DNA from: Verticiella sediminum
GTDB taxonomy: Bacteria; Pseudomonadota; Gammaproteobacteria; Burkholderiales; Burkholderiaceae_B
Direction: 5' to 3'
DNA length: 64,000 bases
Assembly: GCF_007558815.1 (NCBI RefSeq)
Contig: NZ_VLTJ01000020.1
Coordinates: 159,060-223,059 of the forward strand
In this document: positions 14,830 to 24,835 of the stretch, one piece after another
How positions within the stretch are numbered: the stretch's first letter is position 1
Layout of the letters: each line of letters starts with the position of its first letter
Program-made: the position numbers and the translations under genes
The notes under the pieces: model-generated
The model's input: only the letters and a program-made list of their open reading frames with translations
Told to the model about the DNA's origin: nothing
Databases searched by the model: none

Positions 14830-16950
14830 ATGAGCACCCATCTTCCCGACCGCCTCGCACCCGGCCTGCCGCATCCACTGGGCGCTACCGCCGATGGTCT
14901 GGGAGTCAACTTCGCCGTGTTCTCGGCGCACGCCTCGCGCATCGAACTGTGCATCTTCGACGCCTCCGGGCGCAAGGAGCTGGCCCGCCTGCCTCTGCCC
15001 GAATGTACCGATGAAGTCTGGCACGGCTATCTGCCCGACGCCGGCGCCGGCCTGGTCTACGGCTACCGGGCCTACGGCCCCTACGAGCCCAGGCACGGCC
15101 ATCGCTTCAATCCGCACAAGCTGCTGCTCGACCCCTATGCCAAGCTGCTCACCGGCCCGCTGCGCTGGTCCGATGCGCTGTTCGGCTATCGGCTGAACCA
15201 CGCCCGCCAGGACCTCACCTTCGACCGGCGCGACAGCGCGCCCGCCATGCCCAAGGCCATCGTCATGGAGGACGCCTTCAACTGGAGCGACAGCCGGCGC
15301 CCGCGCACCGCATGGAACGACACGGTCATCTACGAGGCGCACATACGCGGGCTGACGATGCAGAACGAGCGCGTGCGCACCGACCTGCGCGGCACCTTCG
15401 CGGCCTTGACCGAGCGCTCCTTCATCGACCACCTGGTGAAATCCGGCGTGACCGCGATCGAGCTGCTGCCGGTGCATGCGTTCCTGCAGGATCGCTTCCT
15501 GCTCGAGCGCGGGCTGCGCAACTACTGGGGCTACAGCACGCTCTCCTTCTTCGCGCCCGAGCCCGCCTACCTCTCGTCGAACAACCTGAACGAGGTGCGC
15601 GCCGCGGTGCGCCGCCTGCACGCGGCCGGCATCGAAGTGATCCTCGACGTGGTCTACAACCACACCTGCGAAGGCAACCACATGGGTCCCACGCTGTCGT
15701 GGCGCGGCCTGGACAACGCCAGCTACTACCGCCTGGTGCACGGCGACGAACGCTACTACCTGGACTACACCGGCACCGGCAACACGGTGAACCTCTCGCA
15801 TCCGCGCGTGCTGCAGATGGTGACCGACTCGCTGCGCTACTGGGCCGGCGCGTTTCGCGTCGATGGCTTTCGCTTCGATCTGGGCGTGACCCTGGGCCGC
15901 GAGGGCACGGGCTTCGATCCGGGCTCGGGCTTCTTCGACGTGATGCTCCAGGACCCGATGCTCTCGCGCCTGAAGATGATCTCCGAGCCCTGGGACCTGG
16001 GCCCCGACAGCTACCAGGTCGGCAACCATCCGCCCGGCTTCGCCGAATGGAACGACAAGTTCCGCGACGGCGTGCGCAAGTTCTGGCGCGGCGACGACGG
16101 CATGCGCGGCGAACTGGCGGCGCGGCTGGTCGGCTCGGCCGACATGTTCGACCGGCGCCACCGCCGTCCCTGGGCCAGCGTGAACTTCATCACCGCGCAC
16201 GATGGCTTCACCCTGCAGGACCTCGTCAGCTACAACGAAAAGCACAACGAGGCCAACCAGGAGGACAGCCGCGACGGGCACAACGAGAATGCCAGCAACA
16301 ACTGGGGCGCCGAGGGGCCGACCGAGGACGCCGAGATCAACCAGACGCGCCTGCGCGTCAAGCGCGCGATGCAGGCCACGCTGCTCCTGTCCAATGGCAC
16401 GCCCATGCTGCTGGCCGGCGACGAGTTCCACAACTCGCAGCAAGGCAACAACAACGCGTACTGCCAGGACAACGAGCTCTCCTGGCTGGACTGGTCCGCC
16501 GCGGCCAGCCCCGAAGGCCAGGCGCTGCAGAGCTACGTGGCCCGCCTCACCGCTTTGCGCCGCGCCCATCCCTCGCTGCACTTCTCGCGCTACGTGGCGG
16601 CCGATGCCGGCGTGGCGCCCGAAATGAACGCCATCGCCTGGTTCGACTTCGACGCCAGCCCGATGACCCATGCGGCCTGGGAGGATGGCGCCGGCCGTCT
16701 GCTGAGCCTGCGCCGCGCCTGCCTGGACGCGGCTGGCGCGCTCGATCTGTCGGTGCTCATGATCAACGGGCACGAGGAGGACGTCGAGTTCACGGCGCCG
16801 CCCTGCGGCCCCTCGCATCGCTGGGAGGTGGCGCTGGATTCGGCCGATCCCGAACAGCCCGCGGCACTCGGCGAGGACGACAAGCTCAACGTGCGCGCGC
16901 GCAGCATGGTCGTGCTGATCGGCAGGCCGCGCGATGCATCCACGGCCTGA
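14830..16950 (+). CDS. glgX: Glycogen debranching enzyme
   Basis: A 706-residue GH13 isoamylase-type enzyme that hydrolyses alpha-1,6 branches of limit dextrins. It shows an N-terminal CBM48-like region (GVNFAVFSAHASRIELCIFD), the strand-4 nucleophile region FRVDGFRFDLG, the acid/base in MISEPWDLG and the AHDGFTLQDLVSYN motif, plus QGNNNAYCQDN typical of GlgX/TreX. Two ATGs are possible: 14821, overlapping the glgB stop as ATGA, and 14830, which has AAGGA eight bases upstream; 14830 was chosen for its SD. In trehalose-forming clusters this enzyme frees linear chains for TreY, so its position just before treZ-malQ-treY is fitting. Confidence 0.96.
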   Translation: MSTHLPDRLAPGLPHPLGATADGLGVNFAVFSAHASRIELCIFDASGRKELARLPLPECTDEVWHGYLPDAGAGLVYGYRAYGPYEPRHGHRFNPHKLLLDPYAKLLTGPLRWSDALFGYRLNHARQDLTFDRRDSAPAMPKAIVMEDAFNWSDSRRPRTAWNDTVIYEAHIRGLTMQNERVRTDLRGTFAALTERSFIDHLVKSGVTAIELLPVHAFLQDRFLLERGLRNYWGYSTLSFFAPEPAYLSSNNLNEVRAAVRRLHAAGIEVILDVVYNHTCEGNHMGPTLSWRGLDNASYYRLVHGDERYYLDYTGTGNTVNLSHPRVLQMVTDSLRYWAGAFRVDGFRFDLGVTLGREGTGFDPGSGFFDVMLQDPMLSRLKMISEPWDLGPDSYQVGNHPPGFAEWNDKFRDGVRKFWRGDDGMRGELAARLVGSADMFDRRHRRPWASVNFITAHDGFTLQDLVSYNEKHNEANQEDSRDGHNENASNNWGAEGPTEDAEINQTRLRVKRAMQATLLLSNGTPMLLAGDEFHNSQQGNNNAYCQDNELSWLDWSAAASPEGQALQSYVARLTALRRAHPSLHFSRYVAADAGVAPEMNAIAWFDFDASPMTHAAWEDGAGRLLSLRRACLDAAGALDLSVLMINGHEEDVEFTAPPCGPSHRWEVALDSADPEQPAALGEDDKLNVRARSMVVLIGRPRDASTA

Positions 16951-16983
16951 GCCCACGGCCATCGCCATTGGAGACCCCACACC

Positions 16984-18807
16984 ATGAGCCTTGCGGACTA
17001 TGCCTATCGGTTCGGCCCCCGCGTCACCGAGGCCGGCACCACCTTCCGCCTATGGGCGCCCACCGCGTCCGGGGTGCAGCTCGAGCCTGGCGGGCACGAC
17101 CCCATTCCCATGCAGGCGGTGGGCGACGGCTGGTGGGAACTCGAGACCGGCCTCGCCGCCGGCACCCGCTATCGCTTCGGGGTGGGCGGGCATTCCGTCC
17201 CCGACCCCGCTTCGCGCCTGCAGGACAAGGACGTCCACGACGCCAGCGTGGTGCTGGCCGGCGACGGCTACGCCTGGCGCCATGCCGAATGGCGCGGCCG
17301 CCCCTGGCACGAAACCGTGCTCTACGAGCTGCACCCGGGCGTGCTCGGCGGCTATGACGGCATTGCGAGCCGCCTGCCGGAGCTCGCCTCGCTCGGCGTC
17401 ACGGCGATCGAACTGATGCCGATCGCCGATTTTCCCGGCCCGCGCAACTGGGGCTACGACGGTGTGCTGCCCTATGCGCCGGACACCGCCTACGGCACGC
17501 CGGAACAATTGAAGGCACTGATCGATACGGCCCACGGCCTGGGGCTGATGGTGTTCCTCGACGTGGTCTACAACCACTTCGGCCCGGACGGCAACTATCT
17601 GGGCACCTATGCCGACACCTTCTTTCGCGACGACCTGGACACGCCCTGGGGGCCGGCGATCGACTTTCGCCAGCCCGAAGTGCGCAGCTTCTTCGCCGAG
17701 AACGCGCTGTACTGGCTGCGCGAGTACCGCTTCGACGGCTTGCGTCTGGACGCCGTGCACGCCATCTCCGAGCGGGGCTGGCTGCAGGAGATGGCGGCCT
17801 TCGTGCGCGCCCGCCTGCCCGCGGACCGCTACGTCCATCTGGTGCTGGAGAACGACGACAACATGGCGCATCTGCTGGAAAGCGGCTTCGACGCGCAGTG
17901 GAACGACGACGCGCACCACGTGCTGCACGTGCTGCTGACCGGCGAGGACGACGGCTACTACGAGGACTACGCCGGCGGGCCCGAAGCCCGGCTGGCACGC
18001 TGCCTGAAGGAAGGCTTCATCTACCAGGGCGAAGCGTCCGAGCACCGCGGCGGCAAGCCGCGCGGCGAACCCAGCGCGCACCTGCCGCCCACGGCCTTCG
18101 TGATGTTCCTGCAGAACCACGATCAGATCGGCAACCGCGCCTTCGGCGAGCGCCTCGCCGCGCTGCTCGATGCCCAGCCCCCGCGCGACGAGCCCAATCC
18201 GCTGGCGGCGGCCGTCGCGCTCATGCTGCTGTGCCCGCACATCCCCCTGCTCTTCATGGGCGAGGAGATCGGCGCCAAGGACCCCTTTCTGTACTTCACC
18301 AGCCACAACGACACCCTCGCCCAGGCCGTGCGCGACGGCCGGCGCCAGGAGTTCTCGCGCTTTGCCGCCTTTGCCGGCGGCGCTGCGCTGACCGACCTGC
18401 CCGACCCCAACGCGCGCCACACCTACGCCAAGTCCTCGCCCTTCGCCAGCCCGCACGTCAACGTGGACGAGAGCATCTGGTCGGCATACTACTGGCGCCT
18501 GCTCAAGACGCGCCGCCAGCGCATCGTGCCGTATCTGCCGCAGACGCGCGCGCTCGACGCCGCGCCGGTGGGCGCCCGCTCGGTGCACGCGGCCTGGCGC
18601 CTGGGCAACGGCGACACGCTCGCGCTGTGGGTCAACCTGGGCGAGAGCGACGCGGCGCTCGAGGCGCCGCCCGGCGCGGGCGAGATCCTGTTCGAGTCGC
18701 GGCCGGGCTACGCGCAGCAGGCGCATGCCGGCGTGCTGGGCGCGGGCGGGCTGCTGGCCACGCTGCAGCCGCAGCAAGCCGGCGCACCGCAGGACGACGC
18801 GCCATGA
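16984..18807 (+). CDS. treZ: Malto-oligosyltrehalose trehalohydrolase
   Basis: A 607-residue GH13 enzyme that releases trehalose from malto-oligosyl-trehalose made by TreY. It has an N-terminal beta-sandwich (FRLWAPTASGVQLE), a barrel with nucleophile in GLRLDAVHAI, acid/base in LVLENDDN and FLQNHDQIGNR as the substrate-contact motif. One difference from many relatives is the short segment after strand 1 (LYELHPGVLGGYDG), where a longer H-x-G-T-F-type loop is usual. The ATG at 16984 has GGAG about ten bases upstream and follows glgX by 33 bases. The stop overlaps the malQ start as ATGA. Confidence 0.95.
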   Translation: MSLADYAYRFGPRVTEAGTTFRLWAPTASGVQLEPGGHDPIPMQAVGDGWWELETGLAAGTRYRFGVGGHSVPDPASRLQDKDVHDASVVLAGDGYAWRHAEWRGRPWHETVLYELHPGVLGGYDGIASRLPELASLGVTAIELMPIADFPGPRNWGYDGVLPYAPDTAYGTPEQLKALIDTAHGLGLMVFLDVVYNHFGPDGNYLGTYADTFFRDDLDTPWGPAIDFRQPEVRSFFAENALYWLREYRFDGLRLDAVHAISERGWLQEMAAFVRARLPADRYVHLVLENDDNMAHLLESGFDAQWNDDAHHVLHVLLTGEDDGYYEDYAGGPEARLARCLKEGFIYQGEASEHRGGKPRGEPSAHLPPTAFVMFLQNHDQIGNRAFGERLAALLDAQPPRDEPNPLAAAVALMLLCPHIPLLFMGEEIGAKDPFLYFTSHNDTLAQAVRDGRRQEFSRFAAFAGGAALTDLPDPNARHTYAKSSPFASPHVNVDESIWSAYYWRLLKTRRQRIVPYLPQTRALDAAPVGARSVHAAWRLGNGDTLALWVNLGESDAALEAPPGAGEILFESRPGYAQQAHAGVLGAGGLLATLQPQQAGAPQDDAP

Positions 18808-20879
18808 ACGCCGACGACTCCCTGCAGGCGCTCGCCCGCGCGGCGGGCGTGCACGTGCACTGGCACAACGCGCGCGGCCAGGATCAGGAAGTGACGCCGG
18901 ACGTGCTGCGCAACGTGCTGGGGCGCCTCGGACTCGCGGCGGACAACCCCGAGGCCGTACGCGACAGCCTGGCCCGCCTGCGCGACGAGGCCGGGCACTG
19001 CCCGCCGCTGCTGACCGTGCAGGCGGGCCAGACCGTGGCGCTGCGCGGCGACGTGGCCGCGGGCCAGCCCTACGCTATCGATCTGGAAGCAGGCGGGCAG
19101 CACAGCGGGCACACGGAATCCGACGGCGCACACGCCTGGCTGCGCGCGCCCGAGCGCATCGGCTATCACCGCCTGTACGTCGGCGAGCGCGAGCTCACGC
19201 TGGCCGTTGCGCCGCCGCGCTGCACGGGGGTCGCCGACCTGGCCGGCGCCCCTGGCCGGCTGTGGGGGCTGGCCGTCCAGCTCTACAGCCTGCGGCGCCG
19301 CGCAGGCAACGCTGCGCAGCCGGGCGGCGTCGGCGACTTCACTGCGCTGCGCGAGCTGGCCGAGGAACTCGCGGGGGGCGGCTGCGAGGCGCTCGCCATC
19401 AGCCCCGTGCACGCGATGTTCTCGGCCGACCCCGGCAAGTACAGCCCGTACGCCCCGTCCAGCCGGCTGTTCGTGAACGCGGCCTACGCCGATCCGGCCG
19501 ATGTCTATGCAAGGGAGACGATCGCGGCCGCGGCGCATCGTGCGCACGCCGAGGGCCTGCAGGCGCTGGATGCGGCCGAGCTGATCGACTGGCCCGAGGT
19601 GTCGCGCCTGCGCCTCGCCCTGCTGCGCGAGCTGTACGAGGGCTTCCCGGACAATCTTGCAGACCGCCAGCGCACCGCGTTCGAGACCTTCCGGCGCGAG
19701 GGCGGCGAAGCGCTGGAGCGCCATGCGCGCTTCGAGGCCCTGCACGCGCACCAGGTGCGCCGGCAGGCGCACGACTGGCGCCGCTGGGAGCCGGGGCTGC
19801 GCGACCCGCGCTCGGCCGAGGTCGAGGCATTCGCGCAGGCGCATGCGAACGAGGTGCGCTTTCACGCCTTTGCGCAATGGCTGGCCCATGAAGGCCTGGC
19901 CGGCGCGCACCGGCAGGCCCTCGCGTGCGGCATGCGCATCGGCCTGATGGCCGACCTCGCGGTGGGCACCGACCCGTGCGGCAGCCACGCCTGGAGCCGC
20001 CAGGACGACGTCATCACCGGGCTCTCGCCCGGCGCCCCGCCCGACGTCTACAACCCGGCCGGCCAGGCCTGGGGATTGACCGCGTTCTCCCCGCACGCGC
20101 TGCGCCGGCATGGCTACGGCGCCTACATCGAGATGCTGCGCGCCGCGCTGGCCCATGCGGGCGGGCTGCGCATCGACCATGCGCTCGGCATGCAGCGCAT
20201 GTGGCTGGTGCCCGAGGGCGCCCCGCCCGGCGCCGGCGCCTACGTCGACTACCCCTTCGACGACCTGATGCGTCTCACGGCGCTCGAATCGGTACGCCAG
20301 CATGCCGTCATCATGGGCGAGAACCTGGGCACCGTGCCGCATGGCTTCAACGAACGCATTGCGGCGCACGGCATGCTCGGCATGAGCGTGCTGTGGTTCG
20401 AGCGCGAAGGCGCGCCGCCGGCGCGCTACACCCCGCCCGAACGCTGGAGCCCGCACAGCATCGGCACCACCACCACGCACGATCTGCCGACGGTGGCCGG
20501 CTGGTGGCGCGGCCGGGACATCGACTGGCGCGCGCGCCTCGATCTGCTGGGCCCCACCTCCGAGGCCGAGGAGCGCCAAGCCCGCGAGCACGACAAGGCG
20601 GCCCTGTGGCAGGCCGTGCGCGCATCCGACGCCCCAGCCCAAGCGCCGGCCGAGGCGCCGCTGGAGGCGGCCATCGCCTACGTCGGGCGCACGGCCGCGC
20701 CGCTGGTCCTGCTGCCGCTGGAAGACGCCCTGGGCGTGGTGGAACAGCCCAACCTGCCCGGCACCATCGACAGCCATCCGAACTGGCGCCGCCGCCTGCC
20801 CGCCCGCGTCGACGACATCGGCGCCGACGCCCGGACGCAAGCCCGCCTGCAGACCCTGAGCCGCGCGAGAAACGCATGA
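18804..20879 (+). CDS. malQ: 4-alpha-glucanotransferase (GH77)
   Basis: A 691-residue amylomaltase that disproportionates malto-oligosaccharides. About 120 N-terminal residues form the accessory domain seen in long bacterial MalQ, followed by the GH77 barrel with nucleophile in GLRIDHALGMQRMWLVP, acid/base in IMGENLGTVP and the TTTTHDLPTVAGWW motif. The ATG at 18804 overlaps the treZ stop, and the stop overlaps treY, so treZ-malQ-treY are coupled as a block. It probably recycles short chains released by GlgX and TreZ back into substrates long enough for TreY. The start is fixed by the overlap and by family sequence beginning directly after it. Confidence 0.95.
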   Translation: MNADDSLQALARAAGVHVHWHNARGQDQEVTPDVLRNVLGRLGLAADNPEAVRDSLARLRDEAGHCPPLLTVQAGQTVALRGDVAAGQPYAIDLEAGGQHSGHTESDGAHAWLRAPERIGYHRLYVGERELTLAVAPPRCTGVADLAGAPGRLWGLAVQLYSLRRRAGNAAQPGGVGDFTALRELAEELAGGGCEALAISPVHAMFSADPGKYSPYAPSSRLFVNAAYADPADVYARETIAAAAHRAHAEGLQALDAAELIDWPEVSRLRLALLRELYEGFPDNLADRQRTAFETFRREGGEALERHARFEALHAHQVRRQAHDWRRWEPGLRDPRSAEVEAFAQAHANEVRFHAFAQWLAHEGLAGAHRQALACGMRIGLMADLAVGTDPCGSHAWSRQDDVITGLSPGAPPDVYNPAGQAWGLTAFSPHALRRHGYGAYIEMLRAALAHAGGLRIDHALGMQRMWLVPEGAPPGAGAYVDYPFDDLMRLTALESVRQHAVIMGENLGTVPHGFNERIAAHGMLGMSVLWFEREGAPPARYTPPERWSPHSIGTTTTHDLPTVAGWWRGRDIDWRARLDLLGPTSEAEERQAREHDKAALWQAVRASDAPAQAPAEAPLEAAIAYVGRTAAPLVLLPLEDALGVVEQPNLPGTIDSHPNWRRRLPARVDDIGADARTQARLQTLSRARNA

Positions 20880-23632
20880 ACCCGCCCCGCGCCACCGTGC
20901 GCCTGCAATTCCACCAGGGTTTCACGCTGGACGACGCGGAGCCCCTGGTGGGCTATTTCGCCGACCTGGGCATCAGCCACATCTACGCTTCCCCGCTCAC
21001 CGAGGCGCGGGCGGGCTCGACCCACGGCTACGACGTCATCGACCCGCGGCGCATCGGCGCCGCCGTCGGCGGCGAACTGGCGCTGCGCCGGCTGGTCGCG
21101 CGCCTGCGCGGCGCGGGCATGGGCCTGATCCTGGACATCGTGCCCAATCACATGGCCACCGGCGCGGCCAATACCTGGTGGTGGGACGTACTGCGCTGGG
21201 GCCGGGGCAGCCACTACGCCGGCCACTTCGACATCGACTGGGAATCCTCCGACCCGGCCCTGCGCGGCAAGGTGCTTGCCCCCTTCCTGGGCGCCGCCTA
21301 CGGCGAGGAACTCAGCGAAGGCCGCCTGAAGCTGGCCTTCGACGCCGAGTCGGGCGAGTTCGAGATCCACTACTACGACAACCGCTTTCCCGTGACTCCG
21401 GAGAGCTACGCGGCGGTCTTCGGCGCGCTGCCGCCTTCGCCCACCGCGCAGGGCCTGGTCGACACCTTCGCCCGACTGGCGCAGCACAGCGAAGCGCCCA
21501 CGCGCCAGGCGGCCGTCACTACGCTGCGCGAGGCGGCCGAGGAGCCGGGCGCGCGCGCCTGCATCGAGGCAGCCATCGCCGCCCACGATCCGCGCGACGC
21601 CGCCGGCCGCAGCCGCCTGCACGCCCTGCTCGAATCGCAGCACTATCGCCTGACCTGGTGGCGCAACGCCGCCGAGCAGATCAACTGGCGGCGCTTCTTC
21701 GAGATCAGCGACCTGGCCGGCGTGCGCGTGGAGGAGCCGCAGGTGTTCGACGATGTGCACGCGCTCGTCATCCGCCTGTGGGCCGAAGGCGTGATCGACG
21801 GTGTGCGCATCGACCACGTGGACGGGTTGACCGACCCGCGGCGCTACTGCCGCAAGCTGCGCGCCGCCCTGCGCGCGGTCGCGGCCAGCCGTCCGGCCGG
21901 GCTCGAACCGGAACCCTACATCCTGGTCGAGAAGATCCTCGGCGAGGACGAGGCCCTGCCGCAGGACTGGCAGGTCGACGGCACCAGCGGCTACGACTTC
22001 ATGGCCCAGGTCGGCGGCGTGCTGCACGACGCCCGCGGCGAGCCTCCGCTCACCCGGCTGTGGCGCGAGATCTCCGGCGAGCACGACAGCTTCCACGAGC
22101 TGGTGCGCGATGCGCGGCGCATGCTCATCACCCGCCACTTCGCCGGCGAGTACGAGAACCTGATGCGCGCCTTGCATCGCATTGCGCAGGAATCGCCGCT
22201 CACGCGCGACTGGAGCCGCGCGGCCATACGCCGCACCCTGCTCGAGTTGCTGGTGGCGTTTCCGGTCTATCGGACCTACGGCGGGCTGGACGGACGCACC
22301 GCCGCCGACGCGGTGTTCTTCGCGCACGCGGTGCGCGAGGCGTCGGCGCACCTGCAGACCGACGACCAGGTCCTGCTGGAGCTGATCGACGACTGGCTGG
22401 GCGGCAGGCCGCCGTCGGATCTGCCGCCGGGGCCGCGGCGCAATGCGCGCCTCACCGCGATCCGCCGCTTCCAGCAACTGACCGCGCCGCTGGCCGCCAA
22501 ATCGCTGGAGGACACGGTGTTCTTCCGCTACGGCCGGCTGCTCTCGCGCAACGAAGTCGGAGCCGAACCTTCGGAGTTCGCGCTGGACGTCGTCGGCTTT
22601 CACACGTTCGCGCAGGCGCGCGCCGAGCGCTTTCCCCACGCCATGCTGAGCACCGCCACGCACGACCACAAGCGCGGCGAGGACGCCCGGGCGCGGCTGG
22701 CCGCGATCAGCGAAGTGCCCCAGCGCTGGCAATCCCTCACGCGCGGCTGGCTGACCAGCCGGCAGGATGCGCCGCACGTCGTCGACCAGTACATGCTGCT
22801 GCACACGCTGATCGCGGCCTGGCCCCTGTCGCTCGAGGACGAGCCTCCCCTCGAGCACCTGCGCGAGCGCGTCGAAGCCTGGCAGATCAAGTCGCTGCGC
22901 GAAGGCAAGCTGCGCTCCAACTGGTTCGCCCCCGATACCGGCTACGAAGAGCGCTGCAGCGCCTTTCTCGCGCAGCGCCTGCAGGATGCGCGCTGGCGCC
23001 AGGCGCTGGCCGAGTTCGTCGAGCTGCTCGCCCCGGTGGGCGCGCTCAAGGGCCTGAGCCAGGCGCTGCTGCGCACCACGCTGCCAGGCGTGCCCGACCT
23101 GTATCAGGGCACCGAGTTCTGGGACTTCTCGCTGACCGACCCCGACAACCGGCGCCCGGTGGATTTCCAGGCCCGCATGCGCGCGCTGGGCGGGAGCGCC
23201 ACGCCCGTCGAGCTGCTGGCGCACTGGCGCGACGGCCGGGTCAAGCAGGCCATGCTGCAGCGCGCACTGGGGCTGCGCCGCACGCACGCCGCGCTGTTCG
23301 CCGCAGGCGGCTACGAGCCGGTGCAGCTCGAGGGCGAATGGGCCGATGGCGTGATCGCCTTTCGCCGCCAGCGCGGCGAGCAGCGGCTGCTCGTGATCGC
23401 GCCCCGGCTCGGCGCGGGCATCCTGACGGCGGACGCCGCGCCGGCCGAGCGCACGCCCCTGGTCCCGGCCCAGGCCTGGCAGGATACGCGGCTGAGCCTG
23501 CGCGACGACGACACCGGGCTGGACTGGCGCTCGGTCTTCGATGCCAGCCCACTGCCGGCGCAGGCCGGCGGCGTCGCCCTGCGCGATGCGCTCGCGGCAT
23601 TCCCGGTGCAGCTCTACTACACCGACGCCTGA
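20876..23632 (+). CDS. treY: Malto-oligosyltrehalose synthase
   Basis: A 918-residue GH13 enzyme that converts the reducing-end alpha-1,4 bond of malto-oligosaccharides to an alpha,alpha-1,1 trehalose bond; TreZ then frees trehalose. The N-terminus ATVRLQFHQGFTLDDA and the ISHIYASPLTEARAGSTHGYDV segment are characteristic. The nucleophile is in GVRIDHVDGLTDP, the acid/base in ILVEKILGEDE and the third motif in STATHDHKRGEDARARL, which is specific to TreY. The ATG at 20876 overlaps the malQ stop as ATGA. It is the last enzyme before a hairpin-rich 168-bp spacer, so expression of the genes downstream may be uncoupled from it. Confidence 0.97.
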   Translation: MNPPRATVRLQFHQGFTLDDAEPLVGYFADLGISHIYASPLTEARAGSTHGYDVIDPRRIGAAVGGELALRRLVARLRGAGMGLILDIVPNHMATGAANTWWWDVLRWGRGSHYAGHFDIDWESSDPALRGKVLAPFLGAAYGEELSEGRLKLAFDAESGEFEIHYYDNRFPVTPESYAAVFGALPPSPTAQGLVDTFARLAQHSEAPTRQAAVTTLREAAEEPGARACIEAAIAAHDPRDAAGRSRLHALLESQHYRLTWWRNAAEQINWRRFFEISDLAGVRVEEPQVFDDVHALVIRLWAEGVIDGVRIDHVDGLTDPRRYCRKLRAALRAVAASRPAGLEPEPYILVEKILGEDEALPQDWQVDGTSGYDFMAQVGGVLHDARGEPPLTRLWREISGEHDSFHELVRDARRMLITRHFAGEYENLMRALHRIAQESPLTRDWSRAAIRRTLLELLVAFPVYRTYGGLDGRTAADAVFFAHAVREASAHLQTDDQVLLELIDDWLGGRPPSDLPPGPRRNARLTAIRRFQQLTAPLAAKSLEDTVFFRYGRLLSRNEVGAEPSEFALDVVGFHTFAQARAERFPHAMLSTATHDHKRGEDARARLAAISEVPQRWQSLTRGWLTSRQDAPHVVDQYMLLHTLIAAWPLSLEDEPPLEHLRERVEAWQIKSLREGKLRSNWFAPDTGYEERCSAFLAQRLQDARWRQALAEFVELLAPVGALKGLSQALLRTTLPGVPDLYQGTEFWDFSLTDPDNRRPVDFQARMRALGGSATPVELLAHWRDGRVKQAMLQRALGLRRTHAALFAAGGYEPVQLEGEWADGVIAFRRQRGEQRLLVIAPRLGAGILTADAAPAERTPLVPAQAWQDTRLSLRDDDTGLDWRSVFDASPLPAQAGGVALRDALAAFPVQLYYTDA

Positions 23633-23693
23633 AGCCCGACCGCCTGCGCGGCCGTGGCATCCGGCTTGCTGAGTCGATATGCCCTTCGTGAGT

Positions 23694-23773
23694 GCTCCCG
23701 CCTCGAGGCGGGAGCCTGCTCGCCCCAGGCAAGGCGCCTCGCGCCCTGGGCGGCCTCGCCTTCGCGGGCGAGG
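23694..23773. repeat. Three consecutive GC-rich hairpins in the treY-SDR spacer
   Basis: The spacer contains a perfect 22-bp palindrome at 23694-23715 (half-site GCTCCCGCCTC), an imperfect dyad with CGCCCCAGG at 23721-23729 against CCCTGGGCG at 23744-23752, and a third with CCTCGCC at 23754-23760 against GGCGAGG at 23767-23773. None is followed by a T-run. Such stacked stems inside an operon usually act as mRNA stabilisers, processing sites or partial terminators. It is the only sizeable gap (over 50 bp) in the operon. The SDR ribosome binding site follows at once. Confidence 0.7.
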
Positions 23774-23800
23774 TCCGGCGAGCATGGTCCTGGAGAAAGC

Positions 23801-24835
23801 ATGTCCGATTTCCGTTCGTTCTGGCGCGATCGCGTCGTCGTCATCACCGGGGCATCCGCCGGCGTAGGGCGCGCATGCGCCATGAGCCTGGCCGCGCAGG
23901 GCGCGCACCTGTGCCTGATCGCGCGCGACAGCGCCGGCCTGCAGCAGACCCGCGGCGAAGCCGCGCAGCTCGGGGCCAGCGTGATCGCCTGCCCGGCCGA
24001 CGTGGCCGACGCCGAAGCGGTGCAGGCGGCCGCCCAGGCCTGCGTCAACACCTTCGGCCGCATCGACGTATGGATCAACAATGCGATGGCGACCGTGTAC
24101 AGCCCCATCGCCAAGCTCACCGCGGCCGAAGTGCGCCGCGTCACCGAAGTGACGTACCTGGGCGTGGTGCACGGCACGCTCGCGGCCCTGCGGCACATGC
24201 AGCGCGCCGGCCGCGGCACCGTCGTGCAGGTCGGCTCGGCGCTGGCGTACCGCGGCATCCCGCTGCAGGCGGCCTACAGCGCGGCCAAGCATGCCGTGCG
24301 CGGCTTCACCACGGCGCTGCGCGCCGAGCTGCTGCAGTCGCGCAGCCCGGTCCACGTCACGTCCGTCCACCTGCCGGCCATCGACACGCCCCAGTTCGAC
24401 TGGGCGCGCACCCACTGCCCCACGCAGCCGCGGCCGATGCCGCCGGTGTATGCGCCGGAGGTGGCTGCGCGCGCCATCCTGCGCGCCGCGCGCCATCCGC
24501 GCCGCGAATACTGGGTGGGCGCGAGCACACCGCTCGTCGTATTCGGCGAACGCCTCGCGCCCGGACTGCTCGATCGCTACATGGCCCGGCACGCGGCGCG
24601 CGGCCAGGACTCGGGCGTCCCGGTGCCCCGCGAACGGCCCGACAATCTGCACGAGCCGGCAGCCACCGGGCACGACACGCGGGGTACCTGGGGCCACGAG
24701 GCCCGCACGCACGCCCTCGTCGTGTCGTCCGGGGCCGCGACCACGGCCGCGTGGCTGGTCTGCGGGGCGGCGCTGCTCGGCCTGGGCGCCTTGCTGCATC
24801 GATCCGCGCACCGCAGAACCAGGAGGTTTCCATGA
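23801..24835 (+). CDS. SDR-family oxidoreductase with C-terminal membrane segment
   Basis: A 344-residue short-chain dehydrogenase/reductase of unknown substrate. The Rossmann motif TGASAGVGRA lies near residue 15, followed by NNAMA, the catalytic serine in VQVGSAL and the YSAAK tetrad segment. After the SDR core (about residue 260) there is a charged linker and one hydrophobic stretch, TTAAWLVCGAALLGLGALL, near the C-terminus, so the protein is probably membrane-tethered with its catalytic domain in the cytoplasm. ATG 23801 has GGAG seven bases upstream; the longer frame from 23654 runs through the hairpin spacer and was not used. Its stop overlaps the next gene as ATGA. Its role in glucan metabolism is not evident. 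Confidence 0.9.
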   Translation: MSDFRSFWRDRVVVITGASAGVGRACAMSLAAQGAHLCLIARDSAGLQQTRGEAAQLGASVIACPADVADAEAVQAAAQACVNTFGRIDVWINNAMATVYSPIAKLTAAEVRRVTEVTYLGVVHGTLAALRHMQRAGRGTVVQVGSALAYRGIPLQAAYSAAKHAVRGFTTALRAELLQSRSPVHVTSVHLPAIDTPQFDWARTHCPTQPRPMPPVYAPEVAARAILRAARHPRREYWVGASTPLVVFGERLAPGLLDRYMARHAARGQDSGVPVPRERPDNLHEPAATGHDTRGTWGHEARTHALVVSSGAATTAAWLVCGAALLGLGALLHRSAHRRTRRFP

